Shown in pieces: positions 6,700-12,291 of a stretch of DNA of 12,291 nt. The first letter of the stretch is position 1. Every line of letters begins with the position of its first letter. Origin of the DNA: an uncultured Coriobacteriaceae bacterium (GTDB taxonomy: Bacteria; Actinomycetota; Coriobacteriia; Coriobacteriales; Atopobiaceae); assembly GCA_900549525.1 (NCBI GenBank), contig UWSJ01000058.1, forward strand, positions 1 through 12,291. The letters run 5' to 3'. Under the pieces are notes generated by a model. The model saw nothing but the letters and a program-made list of their open reading frames with translations. It ran no database searches and was not told where the DNA came from. The position numbers and the translations under genes were made by a program.

Positions 6700-6728
6700 T
6701 TGCCGTTCTCGGCGTGCTCGTTTACAAT
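6700..6728 (+). promoter_or_regulatory. Promoter of the tRNA-Pro/tRNA-Gly operon
   Basis: TTGCCG (6700-6705), a 17-nt spacer, then TACAAT (6723-6728), 13 nt before the tRNA-Pro gene. This is the best -35/-10 pair in the window. It lies immediately after the surface-protein remnant. Confidence 0.75.
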
Positions 6729-6741
6729 GTTTCGGCGGCTC

Positions 6742-6818
6742 CGGGGCGTGGCGCAGTTTGGTAGCGCATCTGCTTTGGGAGCAGAGGGTCGCTGGTTCGA
6801 ATCCAGTCGCCCCGACCA
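6742..6818 (+). tRNA. tRNA-Pro, anticodon TGG
   Basis: A complete cloverleaf of 77 nt including an encoded CCA (6816-6818). The acceptor CGGGGCG (6742-6748) pairs with CGCCCCG (6808-6814), with discriminator A. The D stem is GCGC/GCGC. The anticodon stem TCTGC/GCAGA encloses loop TTTGGGA, giving anticodon TGG, which reads proline CCA codons and probably other CCN by wobble. The T loop is TTCGAAT. It is three nt from tRNA-Gly and surely co-transcribed with it. Confidence 0.97.
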
Positions 6819-6821
6819 CAT

Positions 6822-6895
<74 letters not shown>

Positions 6896-6904
6896 CGGGA
6901 GCGC

Positions 6905-6947
6905 AGCAGGTCAGCGGCCTTGTCGGCCCTGGCCTGCTTTCTTTTTT
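6905..6947 (+). terminator. Strong terminator of the tRNA operon
   Basis: A stem of about 14 bp: AGCAGG (6905-6910) with CCTGCT (6933-6938), continued inward with one wobble and one bulged C to GGCC/GGCC around TTGTC. It is followed by TTTCTTTTTT (6938-6947). Classical Rho-independent terminator. Confidence 0.93.
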
Positions 6948-7085
6948 GCGGTGGCTCCTATCTTTGTGCTGGCCCAAATCTGTCGGTGGGCGGGCGGGAT
7001 GGCCCGTGGTCGTATGGCCTGCGTGCGCGTTGTGTCGCTTGTGCGGGGGCGGGCGAGCGGCCCGTGCGCGGAGGAGGGCGCCCGC

Positions 7086-7173
7086 TGCCCCGGATCGCGC
7101 CGAATGCACGACGGCCGTTGGGGAGTGCGGGCGAATACTCTCGCGAATGCCCCGGATCGCCGGGTTTGCGCGG
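7086..7173 (-). repeat. 26-nt repeat units 1 and 2, reversed orientation
   Basis: Two diverged units at 7086-7111 and 7148-7173, starts 62 nt apart. On the plus strand both begin TGCCCCGGATCGC. Read on the minus strand they end in ATCCGGGGCA, like the four units downstream. Unit 1 ends TGCACGA, the reverse complement of the TCGTGCA that begins unit 4. The 36-nt separator (7112-7147) resembles no other. No gene is seen between 6948 and 7483. Confidence 0.7.
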
Positions 7174-7200
7174 TTCCCCCGGTGGGGTGTGCGGAGCCGA

Positions 7201-7410
7201 TCGTACAAAGCCCGCCATCCGGGGCACCGAAGGGGCCCCGCGAGAACGCGGCGGGCTGTCCGTCGTGCACTTCCCGCAATCCGGGGCATTGAAGGGGCCT
7301 CGCGCGCGCAGGAGCGGCCGTAATCGTACAAAGCCCGCCATCCGGGGCACCGGCGGCGCGTCGGGTGCGCACGGGAAGGCGCCGTCGTACAAAGCCCGCC
7401 ATCCGGGGTG
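7201..7410 (+). repeat. 26-nt repeat units 3 to 6, regular 61-62 nt spacing
   Basis: Units at 7201-7226, 7263-7288, 7324-7349 and 7385-7410; starts are 62, 61 and 61 nt apart. Units 3, 5 and 6 are identical over 24 nt: TCGTACAAAGCC followed by CGCCATCCGGGG. Unit 4 differs at five positions (TCGTGCACTTCCCGCAATCC then GGGGCA). Each can form a small CCCG-N5-CGGG hairpin. Separators are 35-36 nt. The first two share GAAGGGGCC five nt past the CCGGGGCA end, so the true repeated unit may be longer than 26 nt. Non-coding, between the tRNA terminator and the lipid kinase promoter. CRISPR is unlikely: no cas genes, units diverged and inverted, separators partly alike. Function unknown. Confidence 0.85.
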
Positions 7411-7438
7411 GCGGCGGGGCCGCGGGAGGGCAACATAG

Positions 7439-7447
7439 GCTAGGATG
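7439..7447 (+). promoter_or_regulatory. Candidate -10 of the lipid kinase gene (GCTAGGATG)
   Basis: TAGGAT at 7441-7446, 38 nt before the chosen start codon, in the same GCTAGGATG string as upstream of pyrG. No clear -35 is seen. Confidence 0.4.
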
Positions 7448-7483
7448 CAGGGACGAAGCGAGACGACCACGGAGGCGACGCAC

Positions 7484-8416
7484 ATGGGACGGTTCTTCCT
7501 GGGACGCACGATGGTGGTCGCCAACCCGGTCTCGCAGAGCGGTGCGGGCGCGGAGGGCGCCGACTTCGTGCGCCGTACGCTGGGCGCATACGCCTCGGCC
7601 ACCGACGGCTTCACGGTCAAGCTCACGACCGGCCCGGGTGACGCCATGCGCATCGCGCGCTCGTCCACCTGCTTCGATACGGTCATCGCGCTCGGCGGAG
7701 ACGGCACCATCCACGAGGTCGTGAACGGCCTCATGAAGATCGACCCCACGCGCCGCCCGCGCCTCGCCGTCATCCCGCTCGGTTCGGGCAACGACTACGC
7801 GCGCACGCTCTCGATGGCGGCCAACGCGCCCGAGCTCGCGCTTGGCCAGATACTCCAGGGCGTCACGCGCCGCATGGACCTCGGCCTCGTGAACGGCGTC
7901 TACTTCGACGAGACGCTCTCGTTCGGGCTCGATGCGGCCATTGCGCTCGACACGATGGAGCGCCGCAAGCGGAGTGGCTCCCACGGGACGCGGCTGTTCA
8001 TGAGCTCGGGCCTGCACGTGATTCCGCGCGAGATTCATCCCCGCCCGTTCGAGGCGACCTTCGACGGCGAGCCCCTGAGCGGCGCGTCCATCGTCTTCGC
8101 CGTGCAGGTTGGGCCCTACTACGGCGGCGGGTTTCCCATCTGCCCCGCCGCCGACGCGCGCGACGGCCTCTTTGACGTCTGCTACTCCGAGGGCAGCCCG
8201 TCGGTCCCCACCGCCCTCGGCATCTTTGCCAAGGCGCGTCTCGGCAAGCATCTGCACTCAAAGTACCTGCACTTTCGTCAGGTTCGAGCGCTCACGGTGG
8301 AGTTTGGGGACAATGTCCCGGCGCAGGTTGACGGCGAGCGGATCGAGGGGTCGCGCTTCGGGGTCTCCTGCGCACACCGGGCGCTCGAGGTCGTGTGCCC
8401 CACGCATCGGCTGTAG
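7484..8416 (+). CDS. Diacylglycerol kinase family lipid kinase (DagK/YegS-like)
   Basis: A 310-aa protein of the soluble diacylglycerol/sphingosine kinase (DAGK_cat) family, which phosphorylates membrane lipids with ATP. In Gram-positives the usual role is to return diacylglycerol, made during lipoteichoic acid synthesis, to phosphatidic acid. Motifs seen are VVANPVSQSGAG at 11-22, the ATP-binding GGDGT at 71-75 (ALGGDGTIHEVVNGL), PLGSGNDYAR at 98-107, GPYYGGG at 210-216 and PAADARDGLFDV at 221-232, all in family order. ATG 7484 is chosen because GGAGG (7471-7475) stands 8 nt before it. An in-frame ATG at 7445 overlaps the candidate -10 box and has no ribosome site. The exact lipid substrate is not shown by sequence. 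It is a single gene, flanked by the repeat cluster upstream and the gdhA leader downstream. Confidence 0.9.
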   Translation: MGRFFLGRTMVVANPVSQSGAGAEGADFVRRTLGAYASATDGFTVKLTTGPGDAMRIARSSTCFDTVIALGGDGTIHEVVNGLMKIDPTRRPRLAVIPLGSGNDYARTLSMAANAPELALGQILQGVTRRMDLGLVNGVYFDETLSFGLDAAIALDTMERRKRSGSHGTRLFMSSGLHVIPREIHPRPFEATFDGEPLSGASIVFAVQVGPYYGGGFPICPAADARDGLFDVCYSEGSPSVPTALGIFAKARLGKHLHSKYLHFRQVRALTVEFGDNVPAQVDGERIEGSRFGVSCAHRALEVVCPTHRL

Positions 8417-8561
8417 CGCTGCACGGATGACGAGGTGATGGAGGTCTGCCGTCCCGCCCCGTACCGCCCCGCGCCCACACACGTGCCCGCCCCACCCGTT
8501 CGCCCAATGATGCGCTCGCTCGCCGGCGGCATCTATACCCCAGCGCTTGCATGTGCTTTAG

Positions 8562-8567
8562 TAAGAT
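8562..8567 (+). promoter_or_regulatory. Candidate -10 of gdhA (TAAGAT)
   Basis: TAAGAT at 8562-8567 in the 264-nt gap before gdhA. TTGCAT at 8547-8552 is only 9 nt upstream, too close to be its -35. Weak call. The segment 8417-8540 shows only C-rich sequence and no terminator for the lipid kinase gene. Confidence 0.25.
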
Positions 8568-8586
8568 GCAGTGTCCGTCATGTGGC

Positions 8587-8659
8587 GGATGTAGCGCAGG
8601 GGCATCCGGCCCGCGCGCAGCGTGCGCAGCCCGCGCAATCCGCGCCCGCCGCCGGATGC
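8587..8659 (+). promoter_or_regulatory. Structured gdhA leader with competing stems
   Basis: GCATCCGGC (8602-8610) pairs exactly with GCCGGATGC (8651-8659). The same left arm can instead pair upstream, CGGATG (8587-8592) with CATCCG (8603-8608). Inside the long stem lies a small perfect hairpin, GCGCA/TGCGC at 8615-8627. The 3' arm ends 11 nt before the AGGAG ribosome site at 8671-8675. No T-tract, so any effect would be on translation or RNA stability. The competing pairings are seen; regulation is inference. Confidence 0.45.
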
Positions 8660-8680
8660 ACGGAAGAACCAGGAGACACC

Positions 8681-10036
8681 ATGACCTACTCGCAGAGGGT
8701 GCTTGCCGAGCTCAAGGAGCACTTCGCCGACCAGCCCGAGTTCCTACAGGCCGTCGACGAGGTGCTGACGACCATCGCGCCCGCCGTCGACGCCAATCCC
8801 GACTACGAGGAGGCGGCACTGCTCGAGCGCCTCGTCGAGCCCGAGCGCATCGTCATCTTCCGCGTGCCCTGGACCGACGACGCCGGCAAGGTGCACGTCA
8901 ACCGCGGCTACCGCGTGGAGTTCAACAGCGCCCTCGGCCCCTACAAGGGCGGCCTGCGCTTCAACCCCACGGTCAACCTCAACATGCTCAAGTTCCTCGG
9001 CTTCGAGCAGATTCTCAAGAACTCGCTCACCACGCTGCCCATGGGCGGCGGCAAGGGCGGCTCCGACTTTGACCCCAAGGGCAAGTCCAACCGCGAGGTC
9101 ATGGCCTTCTGCCAGAGCTTCATGACCGAGCTCTCCCGCCACATTGGCCCCAACACCGACGTCCCCGCCGGCGACCTGGGCGTGGGCGGCCGCGAGATCG
9201 GCTACCTCTTTGGCCAGTACAAGCGCCTGCGCGACGAGTGGTCCGGCGTCCTCACCGGCAAGGGTCTGTCCTTCGGCGGCTCGCTTGCCCGCACCGAGGC
9301 CACGGGCTACGGCTTGGTCTACTACGTGGACGAGCTGCTCAAGAGCGCCGGCGACTCCTTCAAGGGCAAGACCGTCGTGGTGCACGGCTCGGGCAACGTA
9401 GCCATCTACGCCATCCAGAAGGTGGCGCAGCTTGGCGGCAAGACCATCGCGGCCTCCGACACCAAGGGCTGGGTGGAGGATCCGGAGGGCATCGACTACA
9501 AGGTGCTCGAGGACATCTACAACGCCAAGCGCTCCGGCCACGACAAGGGCGTGAGCCTTGCCGACTACGTGAAGGTGCGCCCGGATGCCACCTGGCACGC
9601 GGAGGACGGCCGTGGCGTGTGGGCCCTTACCTGCGACATCGCGCTGCCGTGCGCCCGCGAGAACACGCTGCTGCTCGAGGACGCCGAGAAGCTCGTCGCC
9701 AACGGCTGCAAGGTCGTGGGCGAGGGTGCCAACATGCCCACCACCACCGAGGCCACGAACTACTTCATCGAGCATGGCGTGGCATTCTGCCCGGGCAAGG
9801 CGGCCAACGCCGGCGGCGTGCTGGTGTCCGGTCTCGAGATGAGCCAGAACGCCGAGCATCTCTCCTGGACGTTTGAGGAGGTCGACGGCCAGCTCGAGCG
9901 CCTCATGCGCGGCATCTACCACAACTGCGCGGACACGGCCGAGAAGTACGGCAAGCCCGGTAACCTCGTCGTGGGCGCCAACATCGCCGGCTTCCTCAAG
10001 GTCGCCGACGCCATGATGGCCCAGGGCATCGTGTAG
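8681..10036 (+). CDS. gdhA: Glutamate dehydrogenase, probably NADP-dependent
   Basis: A 451-aa protein, the usual length of hexameric bacterial GdhA (about 445-450). It makes glutamate from 2-oxoglutarate and ammonium with NADPH, in the cytosol, joining nitrogen and carbon metabolism. Seen motifs: YRVEFNSALGPYKGGLRFNP with substrate lysine K89, LPMGGGKGGSDFDPKGKS with catalytic lysine K125, PAGDLGVGGREIGYLFGQYK with catalytic D165, then the Rossmann nucleotide domain with VVHGSGNVA (G236, G238). The GxGxxA form and overall similarity to E. coli-type enzymes favour NADP; cofactor choice is inferred. ATG 8681 is chosen because AGGAG (8671-8675) is 5 nt before it and the protein then starts in the family-typical way. 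The longer frame from 8435 would add a Pro/Ala-rich tail unlike the family. It ends at a hairpin terminator. Confidence 0.96.
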   Translation: MTYSQRVLAELKEHFADQPEFLQAVDEVLTTIAPAVDANPDYEEAALLERLVEPERIVIFRVPWTDDAGKVHVNRGYRVEFNSALGPYKGGLRFNPTVNLNMLKFLGFEQILKNSLTTLPMGGGKGGSDFDPKGKSNREVMAFCQSFMTELSRHIGPNTDVPAGDLGVGGREIGYLFGQYKRLRDEWSGVLTGKGLSFGGSLARTEATGYGLVYYVDELLKSAGDSFKGKTVVVHGSGNVAIYAIQKVAQLGGKTIAASDTKGWVEDPEGIDYKVLEDIYNAKRSGHDKGVSLADYVKVRPDATWHAEDGRGVWALTCDIALPCARENTLLLEDAEKLVANGCKVVGEGANMPTTTEATNYFIEHGVAFCPGKAANAGGVLVSGLEMSQNAEHLSWTFEEVDGQLERLMRGIYHNCADTAEKYGKPGNLVVGANIAGFLKVADAMMAQGIV

Positions 10037-10062
10037 CCTTGCGGGGTATGTGACCGTCCGGG

Positions 10063-10131
10063 AGGCCCCGGCGTTCATCGGCTTTGACGCGGTGCCAGGC
10101 ATCGTGGCAAGGTCGGTGGCCGCCGGGGCCT
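10063..10131 (+). terminator. Terminator-like element after gdhA, with a long loop
   Basis: A perfect 11-bp stem, AGGCCCCGGCG (10063-10073) with CGCCGGGGCCT (10121-10131), followed by TTCG. The 47-nt loop holds a second hairpin, TGCCA (10093-10097) with TGGCA (10105-10109). Strong stem but short T-tail and unusual loop; most likely the gdhA terminator. Confidence 0.6.
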
Positions 10132-10271
10132 TTCGCCGTTTGGGCGGGGCGACGAGGGCCGCGCCGCAGGCGCCGTAGCCCCACTTTGTGACGGTCGGCG
10201 GGGTGGGGGAGGCGTATGCTATCCCTCAAGCTTGCTTTCAGACCGGAAGGCAGTTTGACGAGGGGTAACGG

Positions 10272-10314
10272 ACGTGTCGCGCGGCTGCACCTTCGGCCTG
10301 CGTCGCGACTACGT
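10272..10314 (+). promoter_or_regulatory. Leader hairpin before the membrane-anchored protein
   Basis: ACGTGTCGCG (10272-10281) pairs with CGCGAC-T-ACGT (10304-10314): ten pairs with one bulged T. It ends 12 nt before the GAGGAG ribosome site at 10326-10331. No promoter with good spacing could be fixed in 10132-10271; TATGCT at 10215-10220 is a weak -10 candidate. Confidence 0.45.
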
Positions 10315-10337
10315 CCCTGACGAGTGAGGAGACGCGT

Positions 10338-12291
10338 ATGGCAGGCAAGGGTTCTGGGGCTCCGGTTCCGCCGCAGGGGGTGGGGGCGCCCGTGCCTCCG
10401 CCGGGGGCGCCCGTGCCCCCTCAGGGAGCGGCCCCGCAGCCGCCCGCACCCGGCAAGCCCGCACGCAAGAAGAAGCCCGGTCGCGCCCTGCCCATCGCCC
10501 TCGCGGCGGTGTTTGTCCTCGTCCTCGTGGGCGTGGGCCTGTTCACCTTCGGCCCCCTGCGCACCCCGCACGGCTCGGCAGACGTCGCGGCGATGAACTC
10601 CGACGTCTACTCCGACAACCTGAACCCCGACAAGTACGACCTGCAGCCCCCGCAGCGCAACCTCGAGGCTGACCACGAGTTCGACTTCGACCTCGACGAC
10701 GGCGTCGACCTCGGCCTCGAGAACATCGGCGACGAGGCCACCGGCGACTACTCGGTCGCCGACGCCACCGGCGCGGCGCGCGTCTTCGTCGACGGCGCGC
10801 TCACCCAGGAGATTCCCGTCGACGTCTCGCAGACCAACGACGGTGAGACGAACCAGCTCGAGGTCGAGCCCGCCCACGTCGTGTGCTGGGACACCTCGAA
10901 GGGCTACGACTACGAGAGCGACGACGTCTTCCACGCCGACACGCTCAAGGGCGCCTGGGGCCGCTGGTACGGCTTCGGCGGCTACTACCTCGTGCTCTAC
11001 ACCGGTTCCGACGGCAAGCCCCTCGACAAGCCCCAGGTGACCTACTTCACCGTGAAGGACGACGTCACCGACGCCGACAACCAGATCGCCGCCCCGCAGA
11101 ACGTGCAGTTCGCCGTGCAGGACGACGGCGGCCTCGGCATCTCGTGGGACAAGGTGGACGGCGCCAAGGAGTACAAGGTCTACATGAAGACCATCGACCC
11201 GACGCGCAAGGACCCGTCCGAGTCGGTCACGCTGTCCCTGCTCGCCACGACCTCCGACACCTCGATCAACACCCTCGACTTCGATCCGGTGACCGAGAGC
11301 AGGCAGAAGCGGGCCGACGCCGACGCCCAGAAGTGGGGCGACGCAGGCGCCTCGAACTACAACCAGAACTCCCAGTTCGAGGATCTCGTGATCGGCGACG
11401 ACGAGGACCGGGTCTACTACAACCGCGACAAGACCAAGGAAGGTGCCCAGGGCCTCGAGGTCACCTACGCCCCGACGAAGGACAAGGTCAAGGCGACCTC
11501 GATCGCCGTCGTGGCGGTGGGCGACAAGTCCGACGACCAGCAGTCGCCGTTCCGGTTCCAGAGCATCAACAGCGTGCTGGGCCAGATTCCCGTGAAGAAG
11601 GCCTTCAACGTCAACAGCGACTGGGTCAAGCAGACCCCGGACGACCCCAAGGCCGGCCTGGGGCATCGCCTCATCACCTACGTGACCATGGCCGACGGCA
11701 CCGCAGCCTCCGTCGTCAATGACATCGACGTCTCCAGGATGGCGAGCACGCAGAGCACCGTGACCGAGGGCTCGGACGAGAACGACCCGTCGACGTGGAC
11801 GAAGCGCTCCTACACGCGCCTCGAGATTCCCTATACGGTGAGGAACACCCTGCTCTCCGGCACGTTCGTCCTCGACGGAACGAACTGGCCGGGCGGCGCC
11901 GACGAGATCAGCCAGGCGGCGACCGACCAGCTCCAGGCGATGGCCAAGGCCAACCCCGCCGTCGGCACGCCGCAGCGCGTGAGCTCCTCCGACGACGTGG
12001 ACTGGGAGTCCATCCAGAACGCCCAGAAGCCCGCGACCGAGATGGCCGACGTGCCCTACCCGGTTTCCGGCAGCTCGGACTACGTCAAGTTCGTCGCGAG
12101 CAACATCATGGCCGGCAACATGTACCTCGACATCACGAAGTATGCCAACGAAGTCGGCGCGCCGAGCATCTACGACGTCGTGGGAGAGGCCTGCGCCCAG
12201 AACCCGATGACGATGGTATGGCCGGGCGGCATGAAGGTGAACGAGCGCACCGAGGGCGACAAGGTCACCGTGGCGCTCTACATCAACGGCC
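10338..12291 (+). CDS. Membrane-anchored extracellular protein with FN3-like domain (3' partial)
   Basis: The frame is open from ATG 10338 to the window end, 651 codons so far, with GAGGAG 6 nt before the start. Residues 1-40 are a cytoplasmic tail of Pro/Gly/Ala/Val with near-repeats (APVPPQG, APVPPPG). A basic patch (RKKKPGR, 43-49) is followed by one hydrophobic helix at about 50-71, giving a type II orientation with the C-terminus outside. Then come an acidic linker (about 110-138) and mixed beta domains. Residues 253-290 (PQNVQFAVQDDGGLGISWDK then VDGAKEYKVY) match the fibronectin type III pattern. Near the edge, YVKFVASNIMAGNMYLDITK starts at 582 and QNPMTMVWPGG is at 621-631. This part reminds me of surface proteins that go on to a transglutaminase-like domain, but that part is not in the window. 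There is no signal peptide cleavage site or LPXTG in view. Function unknown; a cell-envelope role is inferred. Confidence 0.85.
   Translation, partial: MAGKGSGAPVPPQGVGAPVPPPGAPVPPQGAAPQPPAPGKPARKKKPGRALPIALAAVFVLVLVGVGLFTFGPLRTPHGSADVAAMNSDVYSDNLNPDKYDLQPPQRNLEADHEFDFDLDDGVDLGLENIGDEATGDYSVADATGAARVFVDGALTQEIPVDVSQTNDGETNQLEVEPAHVVCWDTSKGYDYESDDVFHADTLKGAWGRWYGFGGYYLVLYTGSDGKPLDKPQVTYFTVKDDVTDADNQIAAPQNVQFAVQDDGGLGISWDKVDGAKEYKVYMKTIDPTRKDPSESVTLSLLATTSDTSINTLDFDPVTESRQKRADADAQKWGDAGASNYNQNSQFEDLVIGDDEDRVYYNRDKTKEGAQGLEVTYAPTKDKVKATSIAVVAVGDKSDDQQSPFRFQSINSVLGQIPVKKAFNVNSDWVKQTPDDPKAGLGHRLITYVTMADGTAASVVNDIDVSRMASTQSTVTEGSDENDPSTWTKRSYTRLEIPYTVRNTLLSGTFVLDGTNWPGGADEISQAATDQLQAMAKANPAVGTPQRVSSSDDVDWESIQNAQKPATEMADVPYPVSGSSDYVKFVASNIMAGNMYLDITKYANEVGAPSIYDVVGEACAQNPMTMVWPGGMKVNERTEGDKVTVALYING

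Noticed and set aside
7086..7410. CRISPR array
   Set aside because: Repeat and separator lengths fit, but the units differ at many positions, two are inverted, two separators share sequence, and there are no cas genes or leader.
7445..7483. An earlier ATG at 7445 for the lipid kinase
   Set aside because: It overlaps the candidate -10 box and has no ribosome site; ATG 7484 has GGAGG at proper distance.
6911..8257. Long minus-strand frames across the repeat cluster and the lipid kinase gene, with recurring peptides such as PRMAGFVR
   Set aside because: The recurring peptides come from translating the 26-nt repeats. The rest is antisense to the kinase.
8435..8680. An earlier start for gdhA at 8435
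   Set aside because: It adds 82 residues of Pro/Ala/Arg-rich sequence absent from the family, covers the leader structures and lacks a ribosome site; ATG 8681 has AGGAG 5 nt before it.
9996..11666. A 556-codon open frame on the minus strand over the last gene
   Set aside because: The plus strand has a start with a good ribosome site, a TM helix and an FN3-like domain; the minus frame is low-complexity Val/Gly/Asp/Arg, typical of a shadow.

Overview
The window is high-GC bacterial DNA. It most likely comes from a gut- or oral-type actinobacterium of the class Coriobacteriia (Olsenella/Collinsella-like). That assignment is an inference. It rests on GC-rich codon use, LPXTG surface proteins with B-repeat/Flg_new-type domains beside housekeeping genes, CCA-encoding tRNA genes and a pyrG-xerD neighbourhood of the kind known in actinobacteria. 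Every gene I can support lies on the plus strand; the long minus-strand reading frames are GC-rich shadows.

Layout. (1) 2-238 is the 3' end of a sortase-anchored surface protein (LPQTG), closed by a textbook terminator with a UUCG loop at 278-305. (2) 505-2529 holds a DUF1846 (UPF0371) protein and a NUDIX hydrolase 36 nt apart, a probable two-gene operon ending in a hairpin. (3) 2590-2987 is an AT-richer non-coding stretch with short direct repeats and the promoter and leader of pyrG. (4) pyrG (CTP synthase) and xerD (tyrosine recombinase for chromosome dimer resolution) follow, 256 nt apart. (5) 5993-6670 is a decayed, truncated surface-protein gene. Its signal peptide and mature region are still readable, but in different frames. 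(6) A tRNA-Pro(TGG)/tRNA-Gly(TCC) operon lies at 6742-6895, with a good -35/-10 pair and a strong terminator. (7) 7086-7410 is a non-coding cluster of six related 26-nt units at a 61-62 nt period, two in one orientation and four in the other. This is the most unusual structure in the window. (8) A diacylglycerol kinase-family lipid kinase, then gdhA (NADP-type glutamate dehydrogenase) behind a leader with mutually exclusive pairings. (9) A membrane-anchored extracellular protein begins at 10338 and runs off the window end. It has a Pro-rich cytoplasmic N-terminus, one TM helix, an acidic linker and an FN3-like domain.

The genes do not form one pathway. The core genes serve nucleotide metabolism (pyrG, NUDIX), nitrogen assimilation (gdhA), lipid phosphorylation (the lipid kinase), translation (tRNAs) and chromosome segregation (xerD). 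They are interleaved with variable surface-protein genes or their remains. I see no transposase, integrase of mobile type, cas gene or phage gene. The 26-nt repeat cluster is the best candidate for something undescribed.
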